DNA of 64,000 nucleotides from an uncultured Psychroserpens sp. (GTDB lineage Bacteria; Bacteroidota; Bacteroidia; Flavobacteriales; Flavobacteriaceae): contig NZ_CANMRL010000005.1 of assembly GCF_947500255.1 (NCBI RefSeq), positions 248,001 through 312,000 on the forward strand, read 5' to 3'. A model generated the notes under the pieces. That model saw only the letters and a list, made by a program, of their open reading frames with translations, did no database searches and was not told the DNA's origin. This document shows, one piece after another, positions 33,940-43,340 of the stretch. Both the position numbers and the translations under genes were made by a program. Positions within the stretch are counted from its first letter, which is position 1; the number at the start of each line of letters is the position of its first letter.

Positions 33940-35769
33940 TTATTTACTTTTTTGTAATTCCGTAAGTCTGTACTTGGCTTCGTTATTTTGCGGATTTAAT
34001 TCAAGTGATTTTGAGTAATTTAAAATGGCCAGATCAATTTCTCCAATTTTCGCACAGGCTTTTGCATAACTTTCGTATACTTTGAAACTTTTTGGATAGA
34101 GCATCACGTTCAATTTGAAAGTGTTTTGCGCTAATTTCATTCTGTTATCATGGTAAAAATCATAACCTATATCATTCAGGTGGTCTTCAGTAACTCTAGG
34201 GTTAGTAGAATCATGTTCAATTAGAGTTCTATAGGCTTTAAGTGCATTTTCAAAATCTCCTTCAAGAAGGAACTCCACAGGTTCTTTTTTATCAGTACCT
34301 GTCTTGACAAAGGTGGCGGCTAAGGCCCAATCACTTCTATAAAAATGAACTAAATTGATCGTTTCGTCTTCGGAATTTGGTTTGAATTGGATAAATCGAC
34401 TAGAATTTCTTCTAACAAAACTACTATCAGATACTTTGATGAGTTCATGAGCTTCTACGTCAAGTATATTTTTATAGAATAGTAGATTGTCCTTTTCAAA
34501 AACTTCTACAGTTACGTTATCGGACTCGTATCTACCAGTAATTTTATTGACTAAAGACTGTTCAATTTTCATTTTTTTATATACAGGAACATAATTATCC
34601 CAATTATACGTTTGTGCTACCGAGCGTATCACTTCAGCATTAAACTCAGGAAATGTGGAATTGGTCATCACAACCACACCATAACCTTTGTCTCTATGAG
34701 CCACTATCTCGGTATAGAAACCTGTATTCCATCCGTGATGTCTTAGATAGATTTCATCCTTTTTATTAAGAAGCTGGAACCCTAAGCCCAATGTAAATGA
34801 CCAAGTAGAATTATCCACTCCATATGGTGTCCCCATTAATTCTGTCAGGTCTTTTGATAAGCCTTTGGTATCCTTACCGTCTAGGGTTTGTTGTACGTTG
34901 GTAATAAATTTTGCATAGTCCTCAGCAGTAGTCCATAACCCACTTGAAGCCATTGATGGGCTAATATGTCTTCTACCTTCGACCATAGAACCATCTGATA
35001 AATAACCTGTGGCGGCCATCGCTAATTGTTCTTTAGTAAGTGATTGGTTAAACGTGCTGTTGTTCATTTCTAAGGGTTGCAACACGAATTCATGCATGAT
35101 CTCTGGGAATGTTTTTTCTTCAACATCCAACATCATTTGTTGTATGGGTACATAGCTAGCATATGCAAAACGAACACTTTCACCAGGTTCTTTATTTACA
35201 GTAATTGGCTCGTTTGTTGCTGGAAAAGCTCCGTTTAGAATCTCTACAAGCGTTGGGATTTCTTCATTGATACTATAGGATCCCGTTCCGCGAGGATATA
35301 TTCCGGCAGAGTGATTTAAAAGATTTCTTATGGTGACTTTGCTTTCCTTGTTAAATTCATTTTCGGGTACTTTCCAGGATTTCAAGTAGCTATTAACATT
35401 TTCATCTAAGTCTAATTTATGTTGTTCTACGAGACGCAATGCACCATAAGCCGTTACTGGCATACTGGTTGCCGCTGCCTGAAAAAGGGTGTGTTCTGTC
35501 ACAGGAACTTTACTTTCTTTATCCACAACGCCGTAAGCTTTTGTCCATGCAATTTCACCATGATGTATGACTGCAATACTCACACCTGGAATTCCATAAT
35601 GTTCCATACGTTCTTCTATAGACCATGTTGAATCGCCCTCTATATGTATTCGAGTTGTGAGACCAGTTTCTACCTTTTTGGTTAAATCGGTTGTAGTACC
35701 AGAATTTGATTTTTCTGTACATGATTGAAAAAGAACTATGATAAAGAGTACTGAAATAATATGTTTCAT
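33940..35769 (-). CDS. Beta-lactamase-fold lipoprotein lacking the SxxK motif, with C-terminal TPR
   Basis: The 609-residue protein has a lipoprotein signal (LFQSC, Cys17). The class C beta-lactamase domain spans about residues 45-390. At the position of the nucleophile motif (usually F..ASxSKP) it reads FQAAATSMP, so the catalytic Ser is Ala100 and the Lys is Met103. The YxN position reads YAS. Only the third motif (HHG) remains. This points to a non-catalytic binding or sensor protein. Three TPR-like repeats close the protein (from about residue 505, e.g. AILNYSKSLELNPQN). It is the first gene of the operon with the active-looking esterase fusion. Confidence 0.85.
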   Translation of the reverse strand: MKHIISVLFIIVLFQSCTEKSNSGTTTDLTKKVETGLTTRIHIEGDSTWSIEERMEHYGIPGVSIAVIHHGEIAWTKAYGVVDKESKVPVTEHTLFQAAATSMPVTAYGALRLVEQHKLDLDENVNSYLKSWKVPENEFNKESKVTIRNLLNHSAGIYPRGTGSYSINEEIPTLVEILNGAFPATNEPITVNKEPGESVRFAYASYVPIQQMMLDVEEKTFPEIMHEFVLQPLEMNNSTFNQSLTKEQLAMAATGYLSDGSMVEGRRHISPSMASSGLWTTAEDYAKFITNVQQTLDGKDTKGLSKDLTELMGTPYGVDNSTWSFTLGLGFQLLNKKDEIYLRHHGWNTGFYTEIVAHRDKGYGVVVMTNSTFPEFNAEVIRSVAQTYNWDNYVPVYKKMKIEQSLVNKITGRYESDNVTVEVFEKDNLLFYKNILDVEAHELIKVSDSSFVRRNSSRFIQFKPNSEDETINLVHFYRSDWALAATFVKTGTDKKEPVEFLLEGDFENALKAYRTLIEHDSTNPRVTEDHLNDIGYDFYHDNRMKLAQNTFKLNVMLYPKSFKVYESYAKACAKIGEIDLAILNYSKSLELNPQNNEAKYRLTELQKSK

Positions 35770-35945
35770 ATTTTTTTATTTAATGCCGAATAAAGATATC
35801 CTATAATCTAGATTCAGTATCTTAAATATGATAAACACAAGGGTTAAATGACAAAGTCATTTCATCATTGATATATGGCTTTCATAAGAAATTATAGAAT
35901 AATGCCTTTGTAGATAGTATCTTTATCATTTTAATAAAAGCGTAT

Positions 35946-36956
35946 ATGTTTAAACGATCATTGAAGAACACTATTCTTCTTAATATAGGAGCCTTTTTAT
36001 TGGTTTTTTTACTTGAAACAGTAAGTAATTTGTTTTTCAAAGATAATTTTGATGATAGTTATTCTTTTTACGCACATGGACTTGATTATACTGTTATGAT
36101 TATGGGTTTCATTTGGGTAAATCATTTTATTCTTATTCCATTTTTCTTAGATAAGAAAAAGTATGTTTTATATGCCATACTGCTCATTGGAAGCTTATTA
36201 ATTTTTTCCTACTTCAGAACAGGAACTTGGTCTGGTACATCTAAAATATTCTTCTTTCTTCTTTATACCACTGGAGCTGGAATGGCTGTTTTTTTCTTAA
36301 GAAGAAATACACTTATCCAAAAGGAAAATGACGAGAAAGAAAAATTGCAAAAAGAAATGGAGCTTAATTATTTAAAAGCACAGGTGAACCCACATTTTTT
36401 ATTCAATTCTTTAAATAGTATTTATTCGCTTTCGAGGGAACAATCATTAGAAACTCCTGACCTTGTCATGCAACTTTCAGAATTAATGCGATACCAATTA
36501 GAGAGTTCTAAAATGGAGTCTGTTTTATTAAAAGAAGAACTTGAGTTTATAGAAAATTATTTACTACTTGAAGAAAAAAGACTGAGTAAGCGTTGTACTG
36601 TTGAATTTTTAATTGAAGGCGATCTTTCAAGTTTAAGAATTTCTCCAATGTTACTCATCCCATTTGTTGAAAATGCGATTAAACATGGTGCTCAAAGTAC
36701 AAATGAACAGAGTACAATAGATATTTCTGTCTCCATTAAAAATGGCACTCTTTACTTTTGTGTGGTAAATTCTAAGCCTTCCATGGTGACTGAGTCAAAT
36801 AGAAAAGGAATGGGACTTGAAAATGTGAAGAGACGTCTAAACCTTTTATATCCTAATTCACATGCCTTAGACATTGATAATGCGAGCAAAGAATATCGTG
36901 TAAATTTGTCTATTGATTTGACAGTTTCAATATTAAAAAAAACAGATAATGATTAA
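35946..36956 (+). CDS. LytS/YehU-type sensor histidine kinase
   Basis: The 336-residue protein has four predicted membrane helices in residues 10-125 with short loops (no periplasmic sensor domain), then the His_kinase domain with the phospho-acceptor segment LKAQVNPHFLFNSLNS and the ATPase N-box region PFVENAIKHGA, with GMGLENVKRRL as the G box. It overlaps the response-regulator gene by 8 bp. The operon is divergent, with a 176-bp gap, from the beta-lactamase-fold gene pair, which is therefore its most likely target. Confidence 0.92.
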   Translation: MFKRSLKNTILLNIGAFLLVFLLETVSNLFFKDNFDDSYSFYAHGLDYTVMIMGFIWVNHFILIPFFLDKKKYVLYAILLIGSLLIFSYFRTGTWSGTSKIFFFLLYTTGAGMAVFFLRRNTLIQKENDEKEKLQKEMELNYLKAQVNPHFLFNSLNSIYSLSREQSLETPDLVMQLSELMRYQLESSKMESVLLKEELEFIENYLLLEEKRLSKRCTVEFLIEGDLSSLRISPMLLIPFVENAIKHGAQSTNEQSTIDISVSIKNGTLYFCVVNSKPSMVTESNRKGMGLENVKRRLNLLYPNSHALDIDNASKEYRVNLSIDLTVSILKKTDND

Positions 36957-37644
36957 AATCGGAATCGTAGATGATGAGCAGCTTGCACGTAAAGTGTTAG
37001 AAGAGTATTGCTCAAAAATTGACAACTTTGAATTAGTAGTAAGTACAGGAAATTCGATTGAATTTGTCAATTTTATTCAACAAAATGACGTTGATCTTAT
37101 TTTTCTGGATATAGAAATGCCTGAACTTAATGGGATGGAAATTTTGCGTTCTATGATAAAGCCTCCTAAAGTTATTTTAACCACAGCTTATTCTGAATAT
37201 GCCTTAGAAAGTTATAATTATGGTGTCGTAGATTATTTATTGAAACCTATAAAACTCGAACGCTTTTTAAAAGCCATTAATAAAGTTTCGACCTCAAAAA
37301 TAGCGGAACCAAAAAAAAGTGATGCTAATAAAGAGCTTCAAATAAAACATGATGGAATACCTGTTAATATCTCGTTTAAATCAATTCTATATATTCAGAG
37401 TTTTGGAAATTATTTGAAAATTTTCACAGATTCAAGAATGTATCTTATCTCAGAAACACTTATTAATATAACGACATCACTATCTGACAATTTCCAACGC
37501 ACTCATAAATCATATATCGCCAATTTGGAAAGAGTTACAAAAGCTAACAGAACGCATTTATTTATTGAAGACAAAAAAGTGCCTGTAAGCGCTATGTATA
37601 AGGTTGTTGTGTTTAAAAAACTGGAGGTTTTATCGAAGTTATAA
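36949..37644 (+). CDS. LytTR-family response regulator
   Basis: The 231-residue protein has a receiver domain (residues 1-118; acidic pocket IVDDE, phospho-acceptor Asp in IFLDIEMPELNG, Lys in YLLKPI) and a C-terminal LytTR DNA-binding domain (about 130-228; ILYIQSFGNYLKIF, RTHKSYIANL). It is translated from an ATG inside the kinase reading frame (8-bp overlap). LytTR proteins bind pairs of about 9-bp direct repeats; I did not find an unambiguous pair in the 35770-35945 divergent region. Confidence 0.92.
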   Translation: MIKIGIVDDEQLARKVLEEYCSKIDNFELVVSTGNSIEFVNFIQQNDVDLIFLDIEMPELNGMEILRSMIKPPKVILTTAYSEYALESYNYGVVDYLLKPIKLERFLKAINKVSTSKIAEPKKSDANKELQIKHDGIPVNISFKSILYIQSFGNYLKIFTDSRMYLISETLINITTSLSDNFQRTHKSYIANLERVTKANRTHLFIEDKKVPVSAMYKVVVFKKLEVLSKL

Positions 37645-37931
37645 CATGGTTAATTCTGGTTTCTGTTATATGTTGCTTCCCTTCTACGACACTTTTAAAA
37701 TTAGTTTACCCATTTTATCGATTAAGATATCTTTTCTTTCTTCAGACTGACTAAAGGCCAGTACTGAGAAGAAGAAAAAATTAAAATAGTAATATTTTTC
37801 ATTAGTGCTAGTTTTTAGAATAAGCACTAAAGTTACTCGCTGTCAATGGTTTGAGAAATGATATTGGTCATTTCGAAGCACAAGATTTATGTCTGCTTTT
37901 GTTTTTAATAGTATGGGCATAACTGAATGGT

Positions 37932-38813
37932 CTATTGTCTGTAATGCTCTAAAATATCTGTACTCACCCAATAAATATCTTGATTGCTTGTATAAAAGAA
38001 ATACTTTCCGTCTTTGGTTACGAATGGACATAATTCATGTCCTTTGGTATTAATCACATCTCCCATAGTTACAGACTTAGTCCATGTGTTATCATCATTT
38101 TTAAAACTGATATAAAGATCTCCTCTACCTAAACCTTCTGGTCTTGTCGCACAAAAAATGACATATGACTCGTCTGGTGCAACAAACACATCAGCTTCAT
38201 AATGTGATGTATTTATGGCGTCTGACAATGCTACGGCTTTCTGAAATTTACCGTTTTTATATGTTGAGGTGTAGATATCGAAATTGGAGTTGATTTTGCT
38301 AGATGAAAAATACATGGTACCATCGTTAGTAAACGAGATGTAATATTCATCGGCTTCAGAGTTAATATTAGATCCTGCATTAATAGGTTCAGACCAGCCA
38401 GTATCTAATCGTTCGGCATACCAGATATCATAATCTTTGGGTTCACCTACTCCATCTAGTGCACGTATAGATATAAAGTACAAGCGCCGCTCATCTGGAG
38501 ATAGAAACGGATCGTTATAACCATATTTTTCATGTTTCATAATGGTTTTAGGTGAACTCCATTCTGTTCCTATAAGTTTAGAATAGCGGATCTCTTCCTT
38601 TCCATTTATGGTAACACCATAAAAGAATTCGGTAGCATCTTTATTGAAAACCGAACCAAATTCATATTCATTCGTTTTAGAAATAAGTCCTGGAGCAAAT
38701 ACTTCTGGAGTTGTTGAAGGCGGCTTTTGTTTTAGATATTTGAGGTTATCATCAACACCACTACTTCCAATGCATAATAACAGTATTACGATTATATAAA
38801 TTTGAACTTTCAT
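37932..38813 (-). CDS. Exported PD40/WD40-like beta-propeller protein
   Basis: The 293-residue protein starts with an export signal (MKVQIYIIVILLLCIGSSG) and contains four or five TolB/PD40-type blades with the recurrent pattern SPDERRLYFIS, TNDGTMYFSSS, APDESYVIFCATRPEGLGRGDLYIS, TKDGKYFFYTS. This domain type serves as a binding scaffold, often in peptidoglycan- or protein-associated envelope proteins. The C-terminus ends with a blade remnant (NQDIYWVSTDILEHYRQ), so it may be a single-domain version. Upstream and downstream gaps contain no further gene I can support. Confidence 0.85.
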   Translation of the reverse strand: MKVQIYIIVILLLCIGSSGVDDNLKYLKQKPPSTTPEVFAPGLISKTNEYEFGSVFNKDATEFFYGVTINGKEEIRYSKLIGTEWSSPKTIMKHEKYGYNDPFLSPDERRLYFISIRALDGVGEPKDYDIWYAERLDTGWSEPINAGSNINSEADEYYISFTNDGTMYFSSSKINSNFDIYTSTYKNGKFQKAVALSDAINTSHYEADVFVAPDESYVIFCATRPEGLGRGDLYISFKNDDNTWTKSVTMGDVINTKGHELCPFVTKDGKYFFYTSNQDIYWVSTDILEHYRQ

Positions 38814-38887
38814 AGTTTGTGAGTTTAATATAATGGCGTCAACCTATTTTTAATATTTAATTCTACTATCTCAACGCATAAATTTCG

Positions 38888-39460
38888 TTATTTATTTTGA
38901 TAGGTATATCGGCAAAGTAAGAAATACGCAGCATTACAAACTAGAAAGAATACTATAAACCATCCAATCATATAATTGGGATCAGATGCTTGGCTATCTG
39001 TAAAATTATTTAAATGCATTGCAAATGCAAAAATAATACTAGAGCCAATCATAATAATAGCAGACCATAAATAACTACCAGAATATAATGTCTCTTTAGG
39101 CAGTGTATTATTATTTAAAATAACGACCTCTTTTAATTTATCATCGTTACCTATAAAATAACCTCTAATATTATTAATAATATTAAAATGTTCAAACTGT
39201 ACTTTTCGTAGTCTACCTAAAATACAGATCATGATAAAACCAATAACGCTAATAAATATCATAATCAAGGATAATGATTTATACTGATCGATATCGTTAT
39301 TTAATATTTTATTTTCAAATAATAAAGCAACAATACCTCCAAAAATTGTGGTGAGTGATAGGAATATACTAGATAATTTGTTCCTTAATTCGTCGATGTG
39401 AAAGGTTAATTTTACTGCAGATTCGTATTCCTGTATTAAATAACTGTCCTGTGGTTCCAT
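38888..39460 (-). CDS. Four-helix membrane protein of unknown function
   Basis: The 190-residue protein has membrane helices near residues 29-48, 62-84, 129-149 and 164-184. A cytosolic loop between the second and third carries the sequence GRLRKVQFEHFNIINNIRGYF, and the N-terminus is amphipathic (QEYESAVKLTFHIDELRNKLSS). The layout recalls small membrane effectors attached to nucleotide-sensing immune proteins, but no such partner is next to it and I do not recognise the family. The gene is solitary on the minus strand. Confidence 0.6.
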   Translation of the reverse strand: MEPQDSYLIQEYESAVKLTFHIDELRNKLSSIFLSLTTIFGGIVALLFENKILNNDIDQYKSLSLIMIFISVIGFIMICILGRLRKVQFEHFNIINNIRGYFIGNDDKLKEVVILNNNTLPKETLYSGSYLWSAIIMIGSSIIFAFAMHLNNFTDSQASDPNYMIGWFIVFFLVCNAAYFLLCRYTYQNK

Positions 39461-39613
39461 AAAAATTCATATGTTAATAACTTGTTTTAAAGTTACATTA
39501 AAATTGTATTCATAAATAAATTCTATCATTTTAGTTTTACTTTAGTAGAACATTTTAAGTATTATCTACCAGATTTTACCAGATAGATAGCGCAATAATA
39601 AGTACAATAATAG

Positions 39614-40039
39614 ATGCACACAGAACTGCAACAACTTAAAGATTTTTACACAACACATAAGGTTGAAATTAACCATATGAAAAACCATCATATACACTCT
39701 GGGTTGGATTCTTTGCAGTTTAAATTTAGAGACAACACAATAGTGGTTCTTATTAATGATGAATATCAGGATTTAGCGAACCAAAACCCACTATTGAATT
39801 TAGTGCTTGTACTTAATGAATTGTCTTATATTGATGAATCATTAGACTTTTTAAATTGGTGCTCAGAAAATGAAGTGAATGCAAGTTCAGAAAAGCTTAG
39901 GCTATATTACATAGAGATTTTAGCTTTCCTACCTCATATCAAAACCTTTTTTTCTGATGGTAAAATAGATGGCTTCATTTCAGACCTAGACTTTCAGCTT
40001 AATGCTGGTGCAGTTCAGTATTTAAGATCTAACGAATAG
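39614..40039 (+). CDS. Hypothetical cytosolic protein
   Basis: A 141-residue, mostly helical, acidic protein (MHTELQQLKDFYTTHKVEINHMKNHH...) with no signal or membrane segment. Its segments LLNLVLVLNELSYIDESLDFLNWCSENEVNA and LRLYYIEILAFLPHIKTFF look like a compact helical bundle. I do not recognise the family. It is separate from its neighbours (153 bp from the divergent membrane gene, 177 bp from the next lipoprotein). Confidence 0.6.
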   Translation: MHTELQQLKDFYTTHKVEINHMKNHHIHSGLDSLQFKFRDNTIVVLINDEYQDLANQNPLLNLVLVLNELSYIDESLDFLNWCSENEVNASSEKLRLYYIEILAFLPHIKTFFSDGKIDGFISDLDFQLNAGAVQYLRSNE

Positions 40040-40216
40040 GATTATAAATTTCTATCAGAATACTCTTTCAATAGAAACCTCATTATCAAATAGTTGTAAA
40101 ATACTTTATTTGATATTCTCACCCTAAATGCTTATCTTACAGGATACAGTTTTGGCAAGTAGTCTCCACAATTCTTCTTCAACTGAGGTGACAACATGTA
40201 ACATAAATCAATCCAT

Positions 40217-40999
40217 ATGAAACTTTTAAAATCAATCCGCCATAGTGTTCCTGTAGCACTAGTATTAATTATGATCTGTACCATTATCATATCATGTGAT
40301 TCAGGTACCAAAGAAGAAACAATTCAAAGTGAAGAATCTGTTGTACAGGATAGTACATTTATAGATGCTAACGCCAAATATGGAAAGACAATTAGCAATG
40401 TAGATGCATTAAAAGGAACTCAAATGTTCATGAATAACTGTGATTACGGACGTTATCTTGTCGCTATAGAATCTATAGCAATGTATCGTAGTCCTAAAAA
40501 TGGTATTCTACAAATAGGGCAATTATCTGGTAAAGTCGTTTGGGGTGATGTACCTTGGGAAGTTATCGACGTGGATCGTACAGAACAATTTGCTGAATTA
40601 GGTTGGGAACCAATCGAGACACTCACTGATTTTTCAATTGAAGATATTGGATCACTAGCCTATATCAATGTTGATCGTATGACTATGGGTACCTTAAAGG
40701 TTAACGACTATGAGTTATTGATATTAAGAGAAATGCAGGGTATTGAGCATCCTACTAATTCGAAAATATCAATAGGATCTTCTGAACTTGATGAGATCGA
40801 TTGTTTCAAATATATCGAATGGGACTGCTCCAATATTGCTTGTTCTCAATCCTGTGAAGACAAGGGTGGCGACTGTAATTGCCCTGGTTATGGATTTTGC
40901 AGTTATACATTCAATATAAGATGTATGGTCATTAATTGTAAGAAGAAATGTGTGAGATACTGGCCAATAGGTGGTTTAGCATGGTGTTCTTGTGAGTAG
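40217..40999 (+). CDS. Lipoprotein with a 12-cysteine C-terminal domain
   Basis: The 260-residue protein begins with a long lipoprotein signal (VALVLIMICTIIISC, lipid Cys in IISC-D). Its middle part (about 45-190) has SH3-like strands (NGILQIGQLSGKVVWGDVPWEVI). The last ~66 residues contain 12 Cys in a crowded arrangement (DCFKYIEWDC, CSQSCEDKGGDCNCPGYGFC, CMVINCKKKC, WCSCE), enough for six disulfides in the periplasm or on the surface. I do not recognise the domain. It converges with an AraC regulator, the two stop codons lying 2 bp apart. Confidence 0.7.
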   Translation: MKLLKSIRHSVPVALVLIMICTIIISCDSGTKEETIQSEESVVQDSTFIDANAKYGKTISNVDALKGTQMFMNNCDYGRYLVAIESIAMYRSPKNGILQIGQLSGKVVWGDVPWEVIDVDRTEQFAELGWEPIETLTDFSIEDIGSLAYINVDRMTMGTLKVNDYELLILREMQGIEHPTNSKISIGSSELDEIDCFKYIEWDCSNIACSQSCEDKGGDCNCPGYGFCSYTFNIRCMVINCKKKCVRYWPIGGLAWCSCE

Positions 41000-41001
41000 T
41001 A

Positions 41002-42051
41002 TTAGATGTTTTTACGATAAGTTGAAGGCGTCGTCTTTTCAAACTTTTTAAAAGCAGAATTGAATGACGATAGGCTACTAAATCCAACGTCAAAAGCTAT
41101 AGAAGCTATAGTGAAATTTTGCGAAGAATCATCTAACAGCAAAGCTTTCGCATCTTGAATGCGATAATAATTGATAAAATCGTTAAAGTTCTGTTTCGCA
41201 TATTGGTTAATAATTTCAGAGGTTTTCTGAGTGCCTTTACCTATGTGTTTTCCTAAGCTTAATAATGATAATTGTGGGTCGAGATAAAGTTTTTCTTCTT
41301 CAAGTAATTTTGATATTCTATGATATAAAACGGCATCATCATTTTGCTTAAATATTGAACCGTCAATATCCATAACTTTTAACTGAAATGCTTTATAACT
41401 TAAAAAATAAATGACCAAAGAGTATACAATAGGTCCAGTCACATACGGAACAGCATCTTCTATAATATTTAAACAATAAGACAACCAGATAAATATAAAT
41501 CCTATAATAAGTAGCTGTAGCCAATTAAAAATAGCTCTTTGAGATTTGGTGAGTAGGACATCTTTATATGATTTTTTTACACGTTGTATTATACGTCCTG
41601 AACTATAAATATAAAACGCCAAGTGTAAATAAATAAAGATAAGGACACTGGCGAATACAGCAATGACTTCTTTACTGTTACTATCGAACCAATTTTTCGT
41701 TACAAAAAAACTCAAAGAAAACACAGTTGCAAAGGGCACTAATTCTACTAAATAATTTTTTGGCAGCTTGTAATTTTCATGTGTCATACCCAATACATAC
41801 CAACGTAATAGCGGACCAATTAACAATAAAAGTGCTAAACCTGCGAATATAAAAATGGGTTCTAAATCGCTACCAAAATTGAGCATGACCGATTTCCCAA
41901 TTCTAAAGGCCATAAAATATAGAATGAGTCCTAAAAGTATATTTGTAACCGACCGTCTCTTTTTAAAGAAACACAAAAAAGTAGCGAATAGAACACCGTG
42001 TAAGAGTCCTGCGCTACTTATTATGATAAGAAGTATGTCTGAAAAATTCAA
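41002..42051 (-). CDS. Membrane-anchored AraC-family regulator
   Basis: The 349-residue protein has about seven membrane helices in residues 5-235 and a C-terminal AraC HTH domain (about 243-349: ISKLLEEEKLYLDPQLSLLSLGKHIG, and the signature FTIASIAFDVGFSSLSSFNSAFKKFEKTTPSTYRK). This architecture is common in Flavobacteriia. The likely start is TTG at 42051, since there is no in-frame ATG before the first membrane helix (NFSDILLIIISSAGLLHG), making it one of the few non-ATG starts in the window. It lies 31 bp after the stop of the membrane-anchored DJ-1 gene on the same strand and may be cotranscribed with it. Confidence 0.85.
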   Translation of the reverse strand: MNFSDILLIIISSAGLLHGVLFATFLCFFKKRRSVTNILLGLILYFMAFRIGKSVMLNFGSDLEPIFIFAGLALLLLIGPLLRWYVLGMTHENYKLPKNYLVELVPFATVFSLSFFVTKNWFDSNSKEVIAVFASVLIFIYLHLAFYIYSSGRIIQRVKKSYKDVLLTKSQRAIFNWLQLLIIGFIFIWLSYCLNIIEDAVPYVTGPIVYSLVIYFLSYKAFQLKVMDIDGSIFKQNDDAVLYHRISKLLEEEKLYLDPQLSLLSLGKHIGKGTQKTSEIINQYAKQNFNDFINYYRIQDAKALLLDDSSQNFTIASIAFDVGFSSLSSFNSAFKKFEKTTPSTYRKNI

Positions 42052-42082
42052 TACGCTATTTTATTCAAATGTAGCCAAATTT

Positions 42083-43231
42083 TTATTCTCTTGAGTCTAA
42101 TTTCTTAGCATAAGATGCCAGTCGGAGAATATTTGTAAAGCGTTTTACATCGCCTTGCATAACACCAATAATACTATGCTTAGTAACTAATAACCTACTC
42201 ATAGGTTCCTCTTTTCCATGCATGATATGCTCCATGAGTGCTTTGGCTTTGTCAATCCCTTCTCGTTCATAGGTTAGCAAAACACTAACTGCATTTTCTT
42301 CACCTGTAATAGGTCTCGTTTTTGGTGTATATCCTAACTGTTTAACCATGGTTTCGGCTAAAACCCATACTGACCAAGGATTTTGACCTGTAATGAGATT
42401 ATCATCATGGCTCATTTTTTCTAAATACATGCTGCCTTCATTAAAACGAGCTCCTCCTTCTATCAATTTATCTTGCAATAAAAAAGGGAATATGGTTTCG
42501 GCATCTGAAATAAGTAACAATTCCTCTTTATTAGTAAAACTACTTACTGTCTTGTTTTCCACTAAATGCTGACCATTGTCTAAGGTGACATTAACCAAAG
42601 CCGCTGGTCCATGACATACGGCTCCAATCACTTTTCTTTCTTGATAGTACTCTTTAATAATTGCTTGTATAGCTGCATTATTTGGAAAGTCGAACATAGC
42701 ACCTTTACCACCTACAAAATATACAGCTTCATAATCGGTTGTTATTACGTTGTCAATCTTGATCGTATTATTAGCCTTATGTTGAGCTTCAGAATCATTC
42801 AAAAAAGCATAATCGTATTCACCCATATCCTCATCATCTATAACAACAGGAGGCTTCCCTCCTAACGGACTTGCGATATCAACTTCGAAACCGTTAGCAG
42901 TAAAGACATAGTAAGCTCTTGCTAATTCGGTCAACTCATATCCTGTGCTCTTCCCACTCATTCCCATTGTGCTTGTACTTGTGACAACAGCTAATATTTT
43001 TCCGCGAGGCTCTGGCACATTTTTGGCCACATAAGTAAGATTTTCAGTTTTACTCGACTCCAACTCCATTTGTCTTGGAGGCACTAGGTTCTTAATCCAA
43101 AAACCTAAACATACCAATAGTACAATGATAGTTGCAAGAACGCCTAATGTCCATTTTAGTATCTTATATTTTTTACTTTTCATTTCATCTTGTTTTATGA
43201 TTGTTTTGCTAAATACAGAAAAGACGTTCAT
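42083..43231 (-). CDS. Membrane-anchored DJ-1/PfpI family protein
   Basis: The 382-residue protein has one N-terminal membrane helix (about residues 29-47; an alternative ATG at 43183 gives a tidier N-terminus) and then a DJ-1/PfpI domain facing the periplasm. The nucleophile elbow is IGAVCHGPAALVN, and AVYFVGGKGAMFDF supplies the oxyanion side. DJ-1-type proteins include chaperone-like hydrolases, glyoxalases and amidotransferase relatives; the nearest type by motif is the Hsp31/class I glutamine-amidotransferase-like group. The C-terminal ~110 residues (from about 270, PVLTKHSIIG-like region) form an extra domain I cannot name. Confidence 0.82.
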   Translation of the reverse strand: MNVFSVFSKTIIKQDEMKSKKYKILKWTLGVLATIIVLLVCLGFWIKNLVPPRQMELESSKTENLTYVAKNVPEPRGKILAVVTSTSTMGMSGKSTGYELTELARAYYVFTANGFEVDIASPLGGKPPVVIDDEDMGEYDYAFLNDSEAQHKANNTIKIDNVITTDYEAVYFVGGKGAMFDFPNNAAIQAIIKEYYQERKVIGAVCHGPAALVNVTLDNGQHLVENKTVSSFTNKEELLLISDAETIFPFLLQDKLIEGGARFNEGSMYLEKMSHDDNLITGQNPWSVWVLAETMVKQLGYTPKTRPITGEENAVSVLLTYEREGIDKAKALMEHIMHGKEEPMSRLLVTKHSIIGVMQGDVKRFTNILRLASYAKKLDSRE

Positions 43232-43280
43232 AAATACTGACGAAATGATAATTCCGTTAGACTAAAAATTATTTAATAAT

Positions 43281-43317
43281 TAAAAAAAGCGCTACAATTA
43301 AACCGATTGTAGCGCTT
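43281..43317 (-). terminator. Rho-independent terminator after the small lipoprotein gene
   Basis: The 12-bp stem AAGCGCTACAAT (43287-43298) pairs with ATTGTAGCGCTT (43306-43317) around a 7-nt loop. Read on the minus strand it is followed by seven T. It ends transcription of the lipoprotein gene 24 bp upstream. Confidence 0.88.
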
Positions 43318-43340
43318 CTTATATACTAAAAACTAAATTG

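Noticed and set aside
33940-35769. Active class C beta-lactamase giving drug resistance
   Set aside because: The SxxK and YxN residues are missing, and the family is mostly peptidases and esterases, so a resistance call is not supported.
37645-37931. Remnant gene between the LytTR regulator and the PD40 gene
   Set aside because: Short frames in all directions only; no family motif or signal peptide.
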